Assembly: GCA_905181935.1 (NCBI GenBank)
Contig: CAJIZV010000002.1
Span: 620,001 to 684,000, forward strand
From: an uncultured Amylibacter sp.
Lineage (GTDB): Bacteria; Pseudomonadota; Alphaproteobacteria; Rhodobacterales; Rhodobacteraceae
DNA length: 64,000 nt
Direction of reading: 5' to 3'
Position 1 is the stretch's first letter, and each line of letters begins with the position of its first letter. The translations under genes were made by a program, and so were the position numbers. This document shows positions 1 through 10,574 of the stretch, piece by piece. The notes under the pieces were generated by a model. The model did not search any database and had not been told where the DNA came from. It saw only the letters and a list, made by a program, of their open reading frames with translations.

Positions 1-614
1 ACACCACAATGAGGTTGTTCATGAGATATTGCACAGACTAATGCAGTCTGGTTGTACTGCCAGCCACTGCGATCAATACCAGCACGAGTTGCAACCTGTG
101 AGCTACGCCCATCACAACCAATCAACACACGCGCACGCAAATTACGACCATCCATCAAGATTACAGTACTGCCAAGCGCATCAACAGCTTGTGAAACCAC
201 TTCGGTATCACTTAGATATTTAATTTGTGGCGTCTCTGAGATAATATTCCGAAGAGCCTCACGTAGATAGCGGTCTTCTAACAAATGCCCCATTGGGCCT
301 TCTTCCAGTTCCTGGTGGTCAAAATGCACATGCCAATCTGACGCTCCCTCACCTGCACGGCCATCACTAACTTTAATATCTAAAATTGGTTGGGTATTTT
401 CATGTATATGATCCCATATACCAAGCACCTTTAACATTCGACCCGATGCATGTGATAAAGCATAAGCGCGCCCGTCAAAATTACGTGCTTTTTTTAATTT
501 GTTAGATTGTTGGTCAATTACTATAATGTTAAACCCAACACTTGCTAATGCAATTGGCAAAGCACTGCCAATTAAGCCACCACCTACAATCAAAATATCT
601 GTGTCATAATTCAT
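1..614 (-). CDS. UbiH/COQ6-family FAD-dependent hydroxylase, 3' end cut by window edge
   Basis: Reads leftward from an ATG at 612-614 and stays open to base 1, giving 204 N-terminal residues of a protein normally about 400 long. Seen: a Rossmann FAD-binding start (GGGLIGSALP, residues 11-20), a DGRAYALS motif at 47-54 and GCDGRSS at 166-172, followed by a W-x-Y-x-Q-x-A...HEQPH stretch. These are typical of aromatic-ring flavin monooxygenases of ubiquinone biosynthesis (UbiH, UbiF, UbiL, COQ6). Which ring position it hydroxylates cannot be read from this part. It is divergent from the amidase gene to its right. The Shine-Dalgarno sequence is weak (GAAAG). Confidence 0.85.
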   Translation of the reverse strand, partial: MNYDTDILIVGGGLIGSALPIALASVGFNIIVIDQQSNKLKKARNFDGRAYALSHASGRMLKVLGIWDHIHENTQPILDIKVSDGRAGEGASDWHVHFDHQELEEGPMGHLLEDRYLREALRNIISETPQIKYLSDTEVVSQAVDALGSTVILMDGRNLRARVLIGCDGRSSQVATRAGIDRSGWQYNQTALVCAISHEQPHCG

Positions 615-691
615 ACTTTCACTATCTATAAATTGTCAGGATTGTCCACGCTACAATCCGTCGCTAAAGTATTTAAAAAAGGAAATAAATA

Positions 692-2014
692 ATGTCACAA
701 ACATGGTTAAAAATGACAGCTTCTAATTTGGGCCGTGGCATTGAAAATGGATCAATATCTCCTACTGCATTAGTAAAAACATATTTAGATGCCATTTCAA
801 ATCACCCAATGAGTGAGCGTATTTATACCTACGTTACTCAAGAGCGCGCTATGCAGGAAGCCCAATCTGCAGAAGCTCGTGCAATATCAGGTCAACGCTT
901 GAGTTTGTTAGATGGTGTCCCAATTTCATGGAAAGATTTATTTGACAGCAAAGATATAAACACTGAGGCTGGTTCAGAAATTTTATCAGGAAGAATACCT
1001 GATGAAGATGCTGTAGTTTTAAAACATGCTTCAAATGCTGGTATGGTATGTTTGGGCAAGACGCACATGTCAGAATTAGCATTTTCAGGGCTTGGCTTAA
1101 ATCCGATAAAGCAAACCACACCATGTAAAAACGATTTGAATGCTGTTTCTGGGGGCTCATCTTCTGGAGCAGCAGGCTCTGTAGCATTTAATTTAGCGCC
1201 AATAGCTATTGGTTCTGATACTGGTGGTTCAGTCAGAATACCAGCCGCTTGGAATGATTTAGTTGGGTTAAAAACTACCAGTGGGGACATTTCATTATCT
1301 GGTGTTGTCCCATTATGCCCAAAATTTGATACTGTAGGGCCTCTATGCAGAAGCGTTGAAGATGCCTCGTTAATTTATGCAATATTAAAAAATCAACCTC
1401 CAACTCCGTTGGTGCCCCCAAAGTCATTAAAGTTAATGACTTTAACTAGCGTTGCTCAAGATGACGTTGAAGACATACCAATGGCTGCATTTAATGATGC
1501 GTGCAAAAAATTAGTTAAAAGTGACATCGAAATTATTGAAGAAGGTTTTCCAGTTTTAAGCGAACTCCTATCTCTAGCTGGAGTTATTTTCACAAAAGAA
1601 GCTTATGCTACTTGGGGTGATGTGTTAGAAATGAAAGGAGAGAAAATGTTTCCAGAAATTTTAGACCGTTTTATGGCGGGCAAGACTGTTACAAAGGATG
1701 CCTATAAAAATGCATGGCTTTTTATGGAAAAAGCCCGCGCAGATTGGGCGAGGTTAACTATAAATTTTGATGCTGTAATCTTACCATCTTCACCACTTCT
1801 ACCGCCAAATCTAAAAAAATTATTAATAGATAGTGAATACTATAGGCGTGCAAATTTATTAGCCCTACGCAATACGCGAATTGCCAACATGTTAGGATTA
1901 TGTTCAATCACGTTACCAACTCCAATAGCCTCATGTGGCTTTATGATTATGGGAGCCCCAAAAACAGAATTAAATCTATTAGATATAGCCGCAAAAATTG
2001 AATCTAATTTATAG
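692..2014 (+). CDS. Amidase signature family hydrolase
   Basis: A 440-residue amidase-signature protein. The Ser-cisSer-Lys triad can be placed: Lys81 in the SWKDLF block, the Gly/Ser-rich GGSSSGAA block at 154-161 holding the cis-serine, and the nucleophile Ser180 in GSDTGGS (174-180). It would hydrolyse carboxylic amides in the cytoplasm; there is no signal peptide. It is a stand-alone relative of GatA, since no gatC or gatB lies nearby. An AAGGA Shine-Dalgarno stands 8 bases before the ATG. The next gene, an aminotransferase, starts about 80 bases downstream on the same strand. The natural substrate is unknown. Confidence 0.85.
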   Translation: MSQTWLKMTASNLGRGIENGSISPTALVKTYLDAISNHPMSERIYTYVTQERAMQEAQSAEARAISGQRLSLLDGVPISWKDLFDSKDINTEAGSEILSGRIPDEDAVVLKHASNAGMVCLGKTHMSELAFSGLGLNPIKQTTPCKNDLNAVSGGSSSGAAGSVAFNLAPIAIGSDTGGSVRIPAAWNDLVGLKTTSGDISLSGVVPLCPKFDTVGPLCRSVEDASLIYAILKNQPPTPLVPPKSLKLMTLTSVAQDDVEDIPMAAFNDACKKLVKSDIEIIEEGFPVLSELLSLAGVIFTKEAYATWGDVLEMKGEKMFPEILDRFMAGKTVTKDAYKNAWLFMEKARADWARLTINFDAVILPSSPLLPPNLKKLLIDSEYYRRANLLALRNTRIANMLGLCSITLPTPIASCGFMIMGAPKTELNLLDIAAKIESNL

Positions 2015-2093
2015 TTATTATTGGTTTGGCCTAGCCATTAAAATAAAGTATAATAAAAATAACGGGCGTTAGACCCTTAAAAATGAGGCACAA

Positions 2094-3278
2094 ATGGATT
2101 TCCCCGAGCGGTTTTCAAACCTGCCAGCTTATGCATTCCCGCGTTTACGCGCACTGCTAGATTCCCATCCAGCAGGTGGAGAAGTATTGCATATGTCTTT
2201 GGGCGAACCAAAACATACATTTCCTTCTTTTGTTAATGATATATTAATAGATAATATTAAAGGTTTTAATAAATATCCAAGTAATGACGGCACACCAGAG
2301 TTATTAGCTTCAATTTCTAAGTGGTTAAATCGACGCTACGGGATTACAGTTACCGAAGAGAGTGAAATCATCACGCTCAATGGCACACGTGAAGGGTTGT
2401 TTAATGCTCAGATAGCGCTGTCTCCTGAAACTAAGTTTGGGAAGAAAACCAAAGTTTTAATACCCAACCCTTTTTACCAAGTTTATGCGGTTGGCGCCGT
2501 TACAGTTGGAGCAGAGCCAGTTTTTGTTCCAGCATATAAAGAAAATAACTTTATGCCTGATTACGCAGGATTACCAAAAGATACACTAGACCAAACTAGT
2601 ATATTATTTTTATGCTCACCAACTAACCCACAGGGAGCTGTGGCTAGCTACGAATATTGGGTTGAATTAATTCAACTTGCAGAAAAGTATGATATCAAAA
2701 TTTTTGCTGATGAGTGCTATTCGGAAATATATCGTGATACTGCACCAATTGGTGCGCTACAAGTGGCCCGTGAGATTGGTGCCGATCCTGAAAGGGTTGT
2801 AGTTTTTCATTCCCTATCAAAAAGATCTAATTTACCCGGATTACGCTCTGGATTTGCTGCTAGTGGTCCCAAAAATATTGCAGCCATGAAGCAATTACGA
2901 AATTATTCTGGCGCACCAAACCCAACCCCACTACAGGCAGTTGCTACAGCTGTTTGGTCAGATGAAGAGCACGTCATTAAAAATCGTTTGCTTTATCAAG
3001 AGAAATTTAGAGTTGCTGATGAAATATTTGCATCAGTTCCAGGGTATAACCCACCTCAAGCAGGTTTTTTCTTATGGCTACCGGTTGCTAATGGTGAGGC
3101 TGCAACCTTAAAGTTATGGAAAGAAACAGGTGTTCGGGTATTGCCTGGCGCTTACCTTAGTAGAGATGTGAATTCTAAAAATCCTGGGGAAAAATATATA
3201 CGTGTTGCGATGGTCGCTCCCCTTGAAGATACTAAACGTGGTATGCAGACAATTCGTGAAAGTTTGTTTAAGATATGA
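2094..3278 (+). CDS. Class I/II PLP-dependent aminotransferase (DapC-like)
   Basis: A 394-residue fold-type I aminotransferase. Seen: NGTREG at 96-101 (cofactor phosphate region), SPTNPQG at 175-181, Asp206 (pairs with the pyridine nitrogen), Lys243 in SLSKRS (Schiff-base lysine) and Arg251 (phosphate). The NGTREG and [13 protein letters not shown] blocks resemble N-succinyldiaminopimelate aminotransferases (DapC) of the lysine and peptidoglycan pathway, but similar enzymes act on other amino acids, so specificity is inferred. Its stop overlaps the ftsK start by four bases (ATGA), so the two are probably translationally coupled. Confidence 0.85.
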   Translation: MDFPERFSNLPAYAFPRLRALLDSHPAGGEVLHMSLGEPKHTFPSFVNDILIDNIKGFNKYPSNDGTPELLASISKWLNRRYGITVTEESEIITLNGTREGLFNAQIALSPETKFGKKTKVLIPNPFYQVYAVGAVTVGAEPVFVPAYKENNFMPDYAGLPKDTLDQTSILFLCSPTNPQGAVASYEYWVELIQLAEKYDIKIFADECYSEIYRDTAPIGALQVAREIGADPERVVVFHSLSKRSNLPGLRSGFAASGPKNIAAMKQLRNYSGAPNPTPLQAVATAVWSDEEHVIKNRLLYQEKFRVADEIFASVPGYNPPQAGFFLWLPVANGEAATLKLWKETGVRVLPGAYLSRDVNSKNPGEKYIRVAMVAPLEDTKRGMQTIRESLFKI

Positions 3279-6016
3279 GTATGGTAAATAACACACGGTC
3301 ACAGAGACCATTATTGGAAACAAAAATAAAAGTAGCTTTTCGCAAGCGTGGTATTGAGTTTCTTGGTTTAGTTCTTATATCTTTAGCAATTTTAACTGCG
3401 ATATCACTATGGAGTCACTCACCAAACGATCCAAACTTTCTAAATTCTACCTCAGGTGAAATTCAAAATAAAATGGGTTTTGTTGGAGCATCTTATGCTG
3501 GAACACTTATGCTGGCCATTGGTTGGGCATCATGGACATTTACATTAGCACTTCTAGTGTGGGGCATTCGTTTGACCTTACATAAAAATAATTATTTACT
3601 TTTGCGCCGTGGAGCTTTTTTACCCGTATTTTCCGCTTTTTGTGCTGTATTCCTTGCCACCAATGTTACACCAAATAGTTGGCCATACAGTTATTCTCTG
3701 GGGGGGTTTGCAGGAGACGCTATTCTAGAAATATTACTGGATTTAAACCCAATTGATTTAACTATCTGGGTAAAATCAATTTCTATATCTTTAGGTATAC
3801 TTACAATTTTGATAGGCTTATTTTCACTTGGCTTTAGTCTAGATGAAATAAAAAATATTCTGCAGCGTGCATGGCGTGGAATATTTTTAATCTTAGTTAC
3901 TGTTTTAAAAGTTTTGAGAACGTTTACGCAAATAGGATCAAATAGGTTTAAAATTTATTCTCCTTATAAAAAAGAGGCCTATGAAAACCTAAAAAGTAAT
4001 GGCGATCAAGTATTACGACCCAATATAACTAGTTCCGAAAATATTCAGCCCCAAAAGCTTAAAGAAAAGAAAATTAAGGCACTGTTTACATCAATTCCAA
4101 TTTTCAATGGTAATGAGAAAGAAGCTTCTACAAAAAATAATGGATTGAACCCAGCTGCTACCTTAGACACTGACCAACATTTAGATCGCGTAACTCGTCG
4201 TATACAAAAAGCTGTTCACGAGAAAAAATTACAAAGTGGCCGAGATGCTCCGATGACAGTGATTGAACCTGTTGTAGATATAAAAATCGCTACACCACCT
4301 GATGCTGGATTTTATGATGCCATAGCTAGTGGGGAAGACAGTTCTGAATTGCCACTAACAACGGAACGTAAAGAGCCAATTTTAATGCGCCCACCTACAC
4401 CAAAATCTATGGTAGAATATCCATCTACAAAACCAATTCCCCAAAGCAGTCGGGCCAAATCAGAAGCCCAACCTACACTATTTTCTGAAAGTACTATCGC
4501 ATATGAACGGCCTGCATTAAATCTTTTAGAGAGCCCAAAAACTATTGTGCGGCAGCAGCTTTCTGATGAAGCGTTAGAAGAAAATGCACGTATGTTGGAA
4601 AATGTACTCGATGATTATGGCGTTAAGGGCGAAATTGTATCTGTTCGGCCCGGCCCAGTTGTTACTATGTATGAATTAGAACCAGCACCAGGCTTAAAAG
4701 CAAGCAGGGTTATAGGTCTAGCCGACGATATTGCACGCTCAATGTCCGCTTTGGCCGCTCGAGTTTCTACTGTTCCAGGCCGCACCGTCATCGGTATAGA
4801 ACTTCCAAACGATCATCGCGAAACCGTATTATTGCGAGAAATTTTATCTGCACGCAATTTTGGAGACGGTAAACACGGGTTACCTTTGGCTTTAGGAAAA
4901 AATATTGCCGGAATTCCTGAGGTGGCTGATCTAGCTAAAATGCCTCATCTATTAATTGCTGGTACAACTGGGTCTGGTAAATCTGTCGCAATTAATACGA
5001 TGCTATTATCATTATTGTATAAATTATCACCCGATGAATGCCGTATGATTATGATTGACCCAAAAATGTTAGAATTATCGGTCTATGATGGCATACCTCA
5101 TCTCTTATCTCCTGTAGTTACAGACCCTCGAAAAGCAGTAGTTGCCTTAAAATGGGTAGTTGGCGAAATGGAAGAGCGATATCGCAAAATGTCCAAAATG
5201 GGCGTTCGTAATATTTCTGGATATAACAGTCGTGTGGCAGATTCTTTAGCTAAAAATAATGACTTTGAGCGTACAGTTCAAACTGGTTTTGATGATAATA
5301 CTGGCGCGCCTATATTTGAAACTGAAACCTTCAAACCAGTAAAGTTACCTTTTATCGTAGTTGTAGTCGACGAAATGGCTGATCTAATGATGGTAGCCGG
5401 TAAGGAAATTGAGGCTTGTATTCAGCGCTTAGCACAAATGGCACGTGCATCTGGAATTCATTTAATAATGGCAACACAACGCCCATCAGTAGATGTTATA
5501 ACTGGAACAATTAAAGCAAACTTTCCAACGCGAATTTCATTTCAAGTAACATCAAAAATCGACAGCCGTACAATTCTAGGTGAAATGGGTGCTGAGCAAT
5601 TATTGGGTATGGGCGATATGCTTTACATGGCTGGTGGTGGAAAAATTACACGTATTCATGCGCCATTCGTGTCTGACGAAGAAGTTGAACTAATCGTTAG
5701 CCATCTAAAATCTTTTGGACCGCCTGAATATGTTAGTGGTGTTGTTAAAGGGCCTGACGACGAAAAAGCGTCAAATCTAGATAGTATTTTAGGTTTAGGC
5801 GGTAATGCGGACAAAGAAACACAATTATATGACCAAGCTGTGGCAATTGTTGCCCATGATCGTAAATGTTCAACATCTTACATTCAGCGGAAATTATCTA
5901 TTGGTTATAACAAAGCCGCAAAAATAGTTGAAGAAATGGAGGACAATGGAGTTGTTTCTTCAGCAAATCACATTGGAAAACGTGAAATTTTTCTGCCTGA
6001 AAATGATTATGATTAA
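3275..6016 (+). CDS. ftsK: DNA translocase FtsK
   Basis: A 913-residue septal DNA pump that moves and unlinks chromosome termini during division. Four membrane segments lie at roughly residues 28-50, 70-95, 112-132 and 165-190. They are followed by a polar linker to about 425, the RecA-like motor with Walker A GTTGSGKS (563-570) and Walker B VVVDE (696-700), and a winged-helix gamma domain at the C-terminus that reads KOPS sites. The linker is shorter than in E. coli, as is usual in alphaproteobacteria. The start overlaps the stop of the upstream aminotransferase; ATGAGT at 3275 is used, with a second Met two codons later. Confidence 0.96.
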   Translation: MSMVNNTRSQRPLLETKIKVAFRKRGIEFLGLVLISLAILTAISLWSHSPNDPNFLNSTSGEIQNKMGFVGASYAGTLMLAIGWASWTFTLALLVWGIRLTLHKNNYLLLRRGAFLPVFSAFCAVFLATNVTPNSWPYSYSLGGFAGDAILEILLDLNPIDLTIWVKSISISLGILTILIGLFSLGFSLDEIKNILQRAWRGIFLILVTVLKVLRTFTQIGSNRFKIYSPYKKEAYENLKSNGDQVLRPNITSSENIQPQKLKEKKIKALFTSIPIFNGNEKEASTKNNGLNPAATLDTDQHLDRVTRRIQKAVHEKKLQSGRDAPMTVIEPVVDIKIATPPDAGFYDAIASGEDSSELPLTTERKEPILMRPPTPKSMVEYPSTKPIPQSSRAKSEAQPTLFSESTIAYERPALNLLESPKTIVRQQLSDEALEENARMLENVLDDYGVKGEIVSVRPGPVVTMYELEPAPGLKASRVIGLADDIARSMSALAARVSTVPGRTVIGIELPNDHRETVLLREILSARNFGDGKHGLPLALGKNIAGIPEVADLAKMPHLLIAGTTGSGKSVAINTMLLSLLYKLSPDECRMIMIDPKMLELSVYDGIPHLLSPVVTDPRKAVVALKWVVGEMEERYRKMSKMGVRNISGYNSRVADSLAKNNDFERTVQTGFDDNTGAPIFETETFKPVKLPFIVVVVDEMADLMMVAGKEIEACIQRLAQMARASGIHLIMATQRPSVDVITGTIKANFPTRISFQVTSKIDSRTILGEMGAEQLLGMGDMLYMAGGGKITRIHAPFVSDEEVELIVSHLKSFGPPEYVSGVVKGPDDEKASNLDSILGLGGNADKETQLYDQAVAIVAHDRKCSTSYIQRKLSIGYNKAAKIVEEMEDNGVVSSANHIGKREIFLPENDYD

Positions 6017-6089
6017 CAGTAGGTTTTTCATATAAAATATTTAAAAATTGCTTCTTATATTTAGACGTAGCAGGGATTATCTTAAACTC

Positions 6090-6692
6090 ATGAATAAATA
6101 CATAACATTCCTATCAATAGCAGCCTCTGCTTTTCTGTTTATAACACCCGTTCTAGCTGAAAAAATTTCTCTAACCAGCTTAAGCGCTTATATAAATAAC
6201 TTACCAATGATTAAAGCTAACTTCACACAAATCAATTCAGATGGCTCACAAGACGATGGTCAATTATATATAAAACGTCCTGGAAGATTAAGGCTTGAGT
6301 ACGCTTCACCAAATAATGCACTTGTTATAGCCAGCTCTGGTACTGTTGCTATTTATGATGATAAATCTAAAAGTGGACCGGCAGTTTTTCCATTGAAGCA
6401 GACACCTTTAAAACTTTTAATACAAAAAAATGTAGATCTGAAAAACAATGGTATGGTTTCAAAACATATTGAAAAAAAAGAACATACAATTATTATAGTG
6501 CGTGACCCCAAGGGTAAAGTGCCTGGTGAAGTTGAAATGACTTTTAGTAGCAACCCAACAACTTTACGCCGGTGGACTATCGTAGATCAATCCAATCAAA
6601 AAACAACAATTATTCTGGGAAAATTGCATGAACAAAAGTTCCTACCGTGGAGTTTGTTTAGTATCTCTATGGATAAACCAGACGTAAATTAG
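6090..6692 (+). CDS. lolA: Outer-membrane lipoprotein carrier protein LolA
   Basis: A 200-residue periplasmic chaperone that takes lipoproteins from LolCDE to the outer membrane. The ATG at 6090 is chosen over an in-frame start at 6048 because it begins a clean signal peptide (hydrophobic core about 5-20, cleavage near Ala23 before EKISLTS). The earlier start would add a charged RRSRDYLK segment ahead of the signal. The mature part shows the family pattern: MIKANFTQ, then a beta-rich body with GQLYIKRPGRLRLEY. It follows ftsK, a common pairing. It ends tail to tail with the SLT lipoprotein gene, the two stop codons interlocking in TTAG. Confidence 0.9.
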   Translation: MNKYITFLSIAASAFLFITPVLAEKISLTSLSAYINNLPMIKANFTQINSDGSQDDGQLYIKRPGRLRLEYASPNNALVIASSGTVAIYDDKSKSGPAVFPLKQTPLKLLIQKNVDLKNNGMVSKHIEKKEHTIIIVRDPKGKVPGEVEMTFSSNPTTLRRWTIVDQSNQKTTIILGKLHEQKFLPWSLFSISMDKPDVN

Positions 6693-7279
6693 GTACACCG
6701 CGCCAATTGTGAGCTATATGATACAGCCTTCTTTTGGACAGCTCTAGCTACACGCATTAACCACTCCTTTTTACGATATGTTCCCCGCTTAAATCCTGTG
6801 TGCCCTTCATGATAAGCTAAATATTGATTGTATGCATCACTTTTAGAAATTCCGTTTCGCTTGTATGATTTATCCATATACCAACCCATGAAATCAACAG
6901 CATCGCTAAAGCTACTACGCCTTGAAAAACGATTTCCAGTCTCTTGGCGATACCAATCCCAAGTTCCATCCAAAGCTTGAGCAAATCCATAGGCAGAGGA
7001 TCGACGCCCCATTGGGATAATTTTTAATTTCCACTCATATGGGGTTTTTGCAGTACCAGTAAACTTACTTTCTTGATAAATAGTTGCCATCATAACAGGC
7101 ACAGGCACACCCCAACGACGTTCAGCACGTACCATAGACCTATACCAAGATTTACGTTCTTTCTTGATTGAACATGCATTATTTAAATTACTCGGTGGAT
7201 CTATTCTCAACCCAGAGCAAGAGCTCAAAGCAATACTGGCTAAAATTAATATAAGCCCAATTTTCCTCATACTGCGCAT
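6689..7279 (-). CDS. Lipoprotein with lysozyme-like (SLT) transglycosylase domain
   Basis: A 196-residue predicted lipoprotein: basic start, hydrophobic stretch and lipobox LSSC with Cys21 as lipidated residue. The body has a transglycosylase-like fold: Glu70 in TIYQESKF is the likely catalytic acid, followed by SSAYGFAQALDGTWDWY and a YLAYHEGHTGF block like the SLT substrate cleft. It is expected to cleave peptidoglycan glycan strands at the inner face of the outer membrane. Two in-frame ATGs (7279, 7270) are possible starts. The 3' end interlocks with lolA. Confidence 0.8.
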   Translation of the reverse strand: MRSMRKIGLILILASIALSSCSGLRIDPPSNLNNACSIKKERKSWYRSMVRAERRWGVPVPVMMATIYQESKFTGTAKTPYEWKLKIIPMGRRSSAYGFAQALDGTWDWYRQETGNRFSRRSSFSDAVDFMGWYMDKSYKRNGISKSDAYNQYLAYHEGHTGFKRGTYRKKEWLMRVARAVQKKAVSYSSQLARCT

Positions 7280-7315
7280 CCTGGTCTTTTATAATTTAAT
7301 TCCTCAATCTTTACC

Positions 7316-8197
7316 CTAAAGTAATACTGCTAACAATACCGGTAATGCCATTACGGACAGGACTGTTGAGGCAATTACTAACCCTGCAACTTCGTCAGCA
7401 TCAGCTCCATATTTTTGCGCTAATAAGTATGATGTTACCGCAACGGGAGTGGCTATTTGTACAACCAAAACAGCAAATGCGATATCGTTCAATCCAAAGT
7501 AACTCCCAATAACCCAGGCAGTACCAATGCTAACAATTAGTTTTATAATTGATAAAATAACTGCACGTGAAATTGTTGTTATTTTTAAGCGAGCCAATGC
7601 AACACCCAAAGTAATTAGCATAAGCGGAATTGCCATCTGCCCCATCAACTCTAATGTGTTCGTAGTCCATTGAGGGGTTTGCCATCCTTTAATTAAAAAT
7701 AATGCTCCAGCCAAAGTTGCCCAAACCATTGGTTCCTTGAATATTTTGGTAACACTACCCCCACCAGATACCATCCAAACTCCAATGGAAAACGAGCCTA
7801 CTGCCATTACTGCAAATACTACTACAGCATATCCTAAACCAACCTCACCAAATGCAAACATAGCCAAGGGTAGGCCCAAATTACCAGTATTACCAAAGAT
7901 TAACGGCGCCCAAAATGTTGCCATATCCAATTTGGCTAATTTAGCAATAATCCAAAAGATGATTGTCAAAACTATATAAGCAAAAACGCTAGATAAAAGT
8001 AAACTTGATAACGTGTCTGCTGAGATATCCGCTTTCATTAAAGCTACAAAAATTAGAGCTGGAACAGATATTGTCATGGCTAGTCTTGTGACAAATTCAA
8101 TTTCATAACGCCAACCAACTTTTACCCACGCAAAACCTATAGATGCAAGTAAAAATACAGGTGCCACAATTTGTAAAACAGTCAAAATTAGTTCCAT
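7316..8197 (-). CDS. AEC family (auxin efflux carrier-like) permease
   Basis: A 293-residue, very hydrophobic protein, with about ten membrane helices by eye in two similar halves. FGNTGNLGLPLAMFAFG near residues 100-117 and the late QIATPVAVTSYLLAQKYG block are characteristic of the AEC transporters, which export or exchange small organic anions such as malate or malonate. The substrate cannot be told from sequence. It stands alone, divergent from hspQ, with 74 bases between the two starts. Confidence 0.85.
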   Translation of the reverse strand: MELILTVLQIVAPVFLLASIGFAWVKVGWRYEIEFVTRLAMTISVPALIFVALMKADISADTLSSLLLSSVFAYIVLTIIFWIIAKLAKLDMATFWAPLIFGNTGNLGLPLAMFAFGEVGLGYAVVVFAVMAVGSFSIGVWMVSGGGSVTKIFKEPMVWATLAGALFLIKGWQTPQWTTNTLELMGQMAIPLMLITLGVALARLKITTISRAVILSIIKLIVSIGTAWVIGSYFGLNDIAFAVLVVQIATPVAVTSYLLAQKYGADADEVAGLVIASTVLSVMALPVLLAVLL

Positions 8198-8271
8198 AAA
8201 ACCTACAAAACGCAGTGTGGACAGTTTGTCAATCTCAGCGTAGGAAGTCTTGAAAGATTCTATAGGTTTTC

Positions 8272-8598
8272 ATGTTAGAAGTCAGTGCGAAATTCTCGAT
8301 TGGTCAAGTGGTTCGCCACCGTAAACACCCGTTTCGTGGCGTAGTTTTTGATATAGACCCAACTTTTTCAAACACAAATGAGTGGTGGGAGAGCATACCA
8401 AAAGATCATCGCCCCTCCAAAGATCAACCATTCTATCATCTTTTAGCAGAAAATGATGAATCATACTATGTTGCATACGTATCTGAACAAAATCTATTAG
8501 TTGACGATTCTGGTGAACCTATTGATCATCCTGAAGTTGAAGAAATGTTTGGAGAAATGCTAAATGGACGTTATAATGTTTCGGCGCGTATGAATTAA
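8272..8598 (+). CDS. hspQ: Heat shock protein HspQ (YccV-like, hemimethylated-DNA-binding domain)
   Basis: A 108-residue single-domain protein with the HspQ/YccV signature: FSIGQVVRHRKHPFRGVVFDIDP at the start, then PFYHLL, YVAYVSEQNL and a terminal HPEVEEMF. In enterobacteria HspQ binds hemimethylated oriC DNA and also modulates Lon protease. I know of no separate role in alphaproteobacteria. It converges on the gamma-glutamyltransferase gene, sharing a TTAA in which both stop codons sit. Confidence 0.9.
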   Translation: MLEVSAKFSIGQVVRHRKHPFRGVVFDIDPTFSNTNEWWESIPKDHRPSKDQPFYHLLAENDESYYVAYVSEQNLLVDDSGEPIDHPEVEEMFGEMLNGRYNVSARMN

Positions 8599-10169
8599 TA
8601 CCCTAGTGCCGCACCATCTTTGCGAGGATCGCTTGCACCAACCAATATACCATTTTTATAGTCAATCCAGACCGCCTGAGCTCCGCCTATAGGAACTTCT
8701 GGGATGAGCACATTGTGGCCTAAATCAGTTAAACCTTGACGAACAGCATCACTATAACCTCTTTCCACCTTCAATCCCCCCCCATCAGCAAAACTTCGTG
8801 GTGCATCTATACTAGCCTGTGGCTGTAGTCCAAAATCTACTATGTTTGATACAAATCGAGAATGACCAGTAGCTTGATAGGCTCCCCCCATTACACAAAA
8901 AGGCATCACAACTTTACCTTTTTCTCGAAGCATGCCTGGTATAATTGTATGCATTGGGCGTTTGCCACCTGAAGCTTCATTTGGATGACCTTTCTCTAGT
9001 GTAAAACCAGCACCTCTATTTTGAAAGTTTATTCCAAATTTAGAAGACGCTAATCCAGACCCAAATGAATGAAAAATAGAATAAATCATCGAAACTGACA
9101 TTAAATCTTTATCGACAACAGTTAAACAAATAGTTTCCTTATGGACTGCTTCCGATATTTTAGCAGGATTTTTCAAAGTAGAATTTTGATCAATAAGCGT
9201 TGCTAATTTTTTAGCAGTATCCATGGATAACATATAATCCAATCGTTCACTTTTATCTGCTATAAAGCGATTCCTAGCGTCATAGGCTAATTTAGTCGCC
9301 TCCGCTTCTATGTGTGTTCTCTCAATACCAAATGGATCCATTGAGGCGACATCAAACTGATTCATTATATTGTTCATACAAATAGCTGTTGCACCTTGGC
9401 CATTCGGCGGGTGCTCTACCATTTCAAAATTTCCATAATTACCAGAGATTGGATCCCCATAATCACAAGAAACATTAGAAAAATCATCTAAACTGTGAAC
9501 TCCGCCCAGTGCATTAAGCGATGAAACCATATCTTCAGCAACTTCACCTTTATAAAACCCGTCACGGCCCTTTTGAGCTATTTCCTCTAGAACCTTAGCT
9601 TGCATTGGAGCCGTAAACATTTGTCCTGCAGTCGGGGGCTTACCTTTTAAAAGATAAAAATCACGCGCTAAACCTTTTAAGTTATCTACTGCTAAAGACC
9701 AGTCGAATGCAGTCCTTGGTGCAATTGGAACTCCAGCTTTCATATAATGAATTGCTGGTGCTAAACTTGATTTTAATCCTAACTTTCCATAATCATTACT
9801 AAGCTTACAAAAAGCATCAATTGCACCTGGAAGTGTGATCGATTCTACGCCGCCAGTAGGTACTATAGAATGTCCTGCCGCGCGTATGTCTGTAGCATTT
9901 AATGCAGCTGGTGCACGGCCTGATCCATTTAAAGCGATTATTTCTTCAGACCCTGCAGGGCTTAGTAAAATAAAACAATCCCCACCAATACCAGTCATTT
10001 GTGGTTCCAATAATCCCTGCAATACAGCAGCAGCGATTGCAGCATCTACAGCATTTCCACCTGCTTCTAGTATTTGAATTGCAACCTTTGATGATAGTGG
10101 GTTTGACGTAGCAACCATACCATTTTTACCGTAGACAGCTGAGCGTCCTGGTAGATGAAAATCACGCAT
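8595..10169 (-). CDS. Gamma-glutamyltransferase family protein (cytoplasmic type)
   Basis: A 524-residue Ntn hydrolase that self-cleaves into two chains. Thr346 (HKETICLT) is the expected autoprocessing residue and nucleophile; FGSG at 369-372 and GGKRP at 401-405 are the usual C-terminal motifs, and Arg85 in GSGRAPAAL matches the gamma-glutamyl carboxylate-binding arginine. No signal peptide is present, unlike the periplasmic enzyme of glutathione breakdown, so it resembles the cytoplasmic YwrD or acylase-like subgroup. The substrate, a gamma-glutamyl compound or an acyl amide, is uncertain. A strong GGAGG precedes the ATG by 7 bases. Confidence 0.85.
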   Translation of the reverse strand: MRDFHLPGRSAVYGKNGMVATSNPLSSKVAIQILEAGGNAVDAAIAAAVLQGLLEPQMTGIGGDCFILLSPAGSEEIIALNGSGRAPAALNATDIRAAGHSIVPTGGVESITLPGAIDAFCKLSNDYGKLGLKSSLAPAIHYMKAGVPIAPRTAFDWSLAVDNLKGLARDFYLLKGKPPTAGQMFTAPMQAKVLEEIAQKGRDGFYKGEVAEDMVSSLNALGGVHSLDDFSNVSCDYGDPISGNYGNFEMVEHPPNGQGATAICMNNIMNQFDVASMDPFGIERTHIEAEATKLAYDARNRFIADKSERLDYMLSMDTAKKLATLIDQNSTLKNPAKISEAVHKETICLTVVDKDLMSVSMIYSIFHSFGSGLASSKFGINFQNRGAGFTLEKGHPNEASGGKRPMHTIIPGMLREKGKVVMPFCVMGGAYQATGHSRFVSNIVDFGLQPQASIDAPRSFADGGGLKVERGYSDAVRQGLTDLGHNVLIPEVPIGGAQAVWIDYKNGILVGASDPRKDGAALGY

Positions 10170-10218
10170 TTAGTATCCTCCACTTGCACTCTAATGTTTC
10201 TTGACGCAAAATATAGTT

Positions 10219-10566
10219 ATGAACAAACATGTCCCTATTTCTGGTGGTGTCAACCGCAACCCTACAGATGGTATCCACTTTCACAGGACTGAACTCAATT
10301 CCATTATCTCGCTTTATGGCCGAATGGTTGCTGCTGGCGAGTGGCGCGATTATGGAATTTCATCTTTAAAAGAAGTTGCTATCTTTTCAATTTTTAGACG
10401 CGCAGCAGAACATCCTATTTACACTATAGAAAAACGGCCAAAACTTAAAGATAAACAAGGTATGTATAGTATCATTGGTATGGATGGCCATATTTTAAAG
10501 AGAGGCTCTAACTTAAAATTAGTACTCCAAATTTTAGAGCGTAAGCTAATTAAAGTAGTAAAATAA
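10219..10566 (+). CDS. DUF2794 domain protein
   Basis: A 115-residue protein that recurs across alphaproteobacteria and has no known function. The conserved core is plain: ELNSIISLYGRMVAAGEWRDYG, FSIFRRAAEHP, YTIEKRPKLKDKQGMY and GHILKRGSNLKLVL. It has no membrane segment or signal peptide. Start choice: ATG at 10219 is preferred over an in-frame TTG at 10201; neither has a clear Shine-Dalgarno. It is divergent from the gamma-glutamyltransferase gene and convergent with the NlpC/P60 peptidase. Confidence 0.75.
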   Translation: MNKHVPISGGVNRNPTDGIHFHRTELNSIISLYGRMVAAGEWRDYGISSLKEVAIFSIFRRAAEHPIYTIEKRPKLKDKQGMYSIIGMDGHILKRGSNLKLVLQILERKLIKVVK

Positions 10567-10574
10567 TATTTATC

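Noticed and set aside
29..270. Short + strand frames at the left edge
   Set aside because: They run antisense to the well-supported UbiH-family gene read on the minus strand and show no family sequence.
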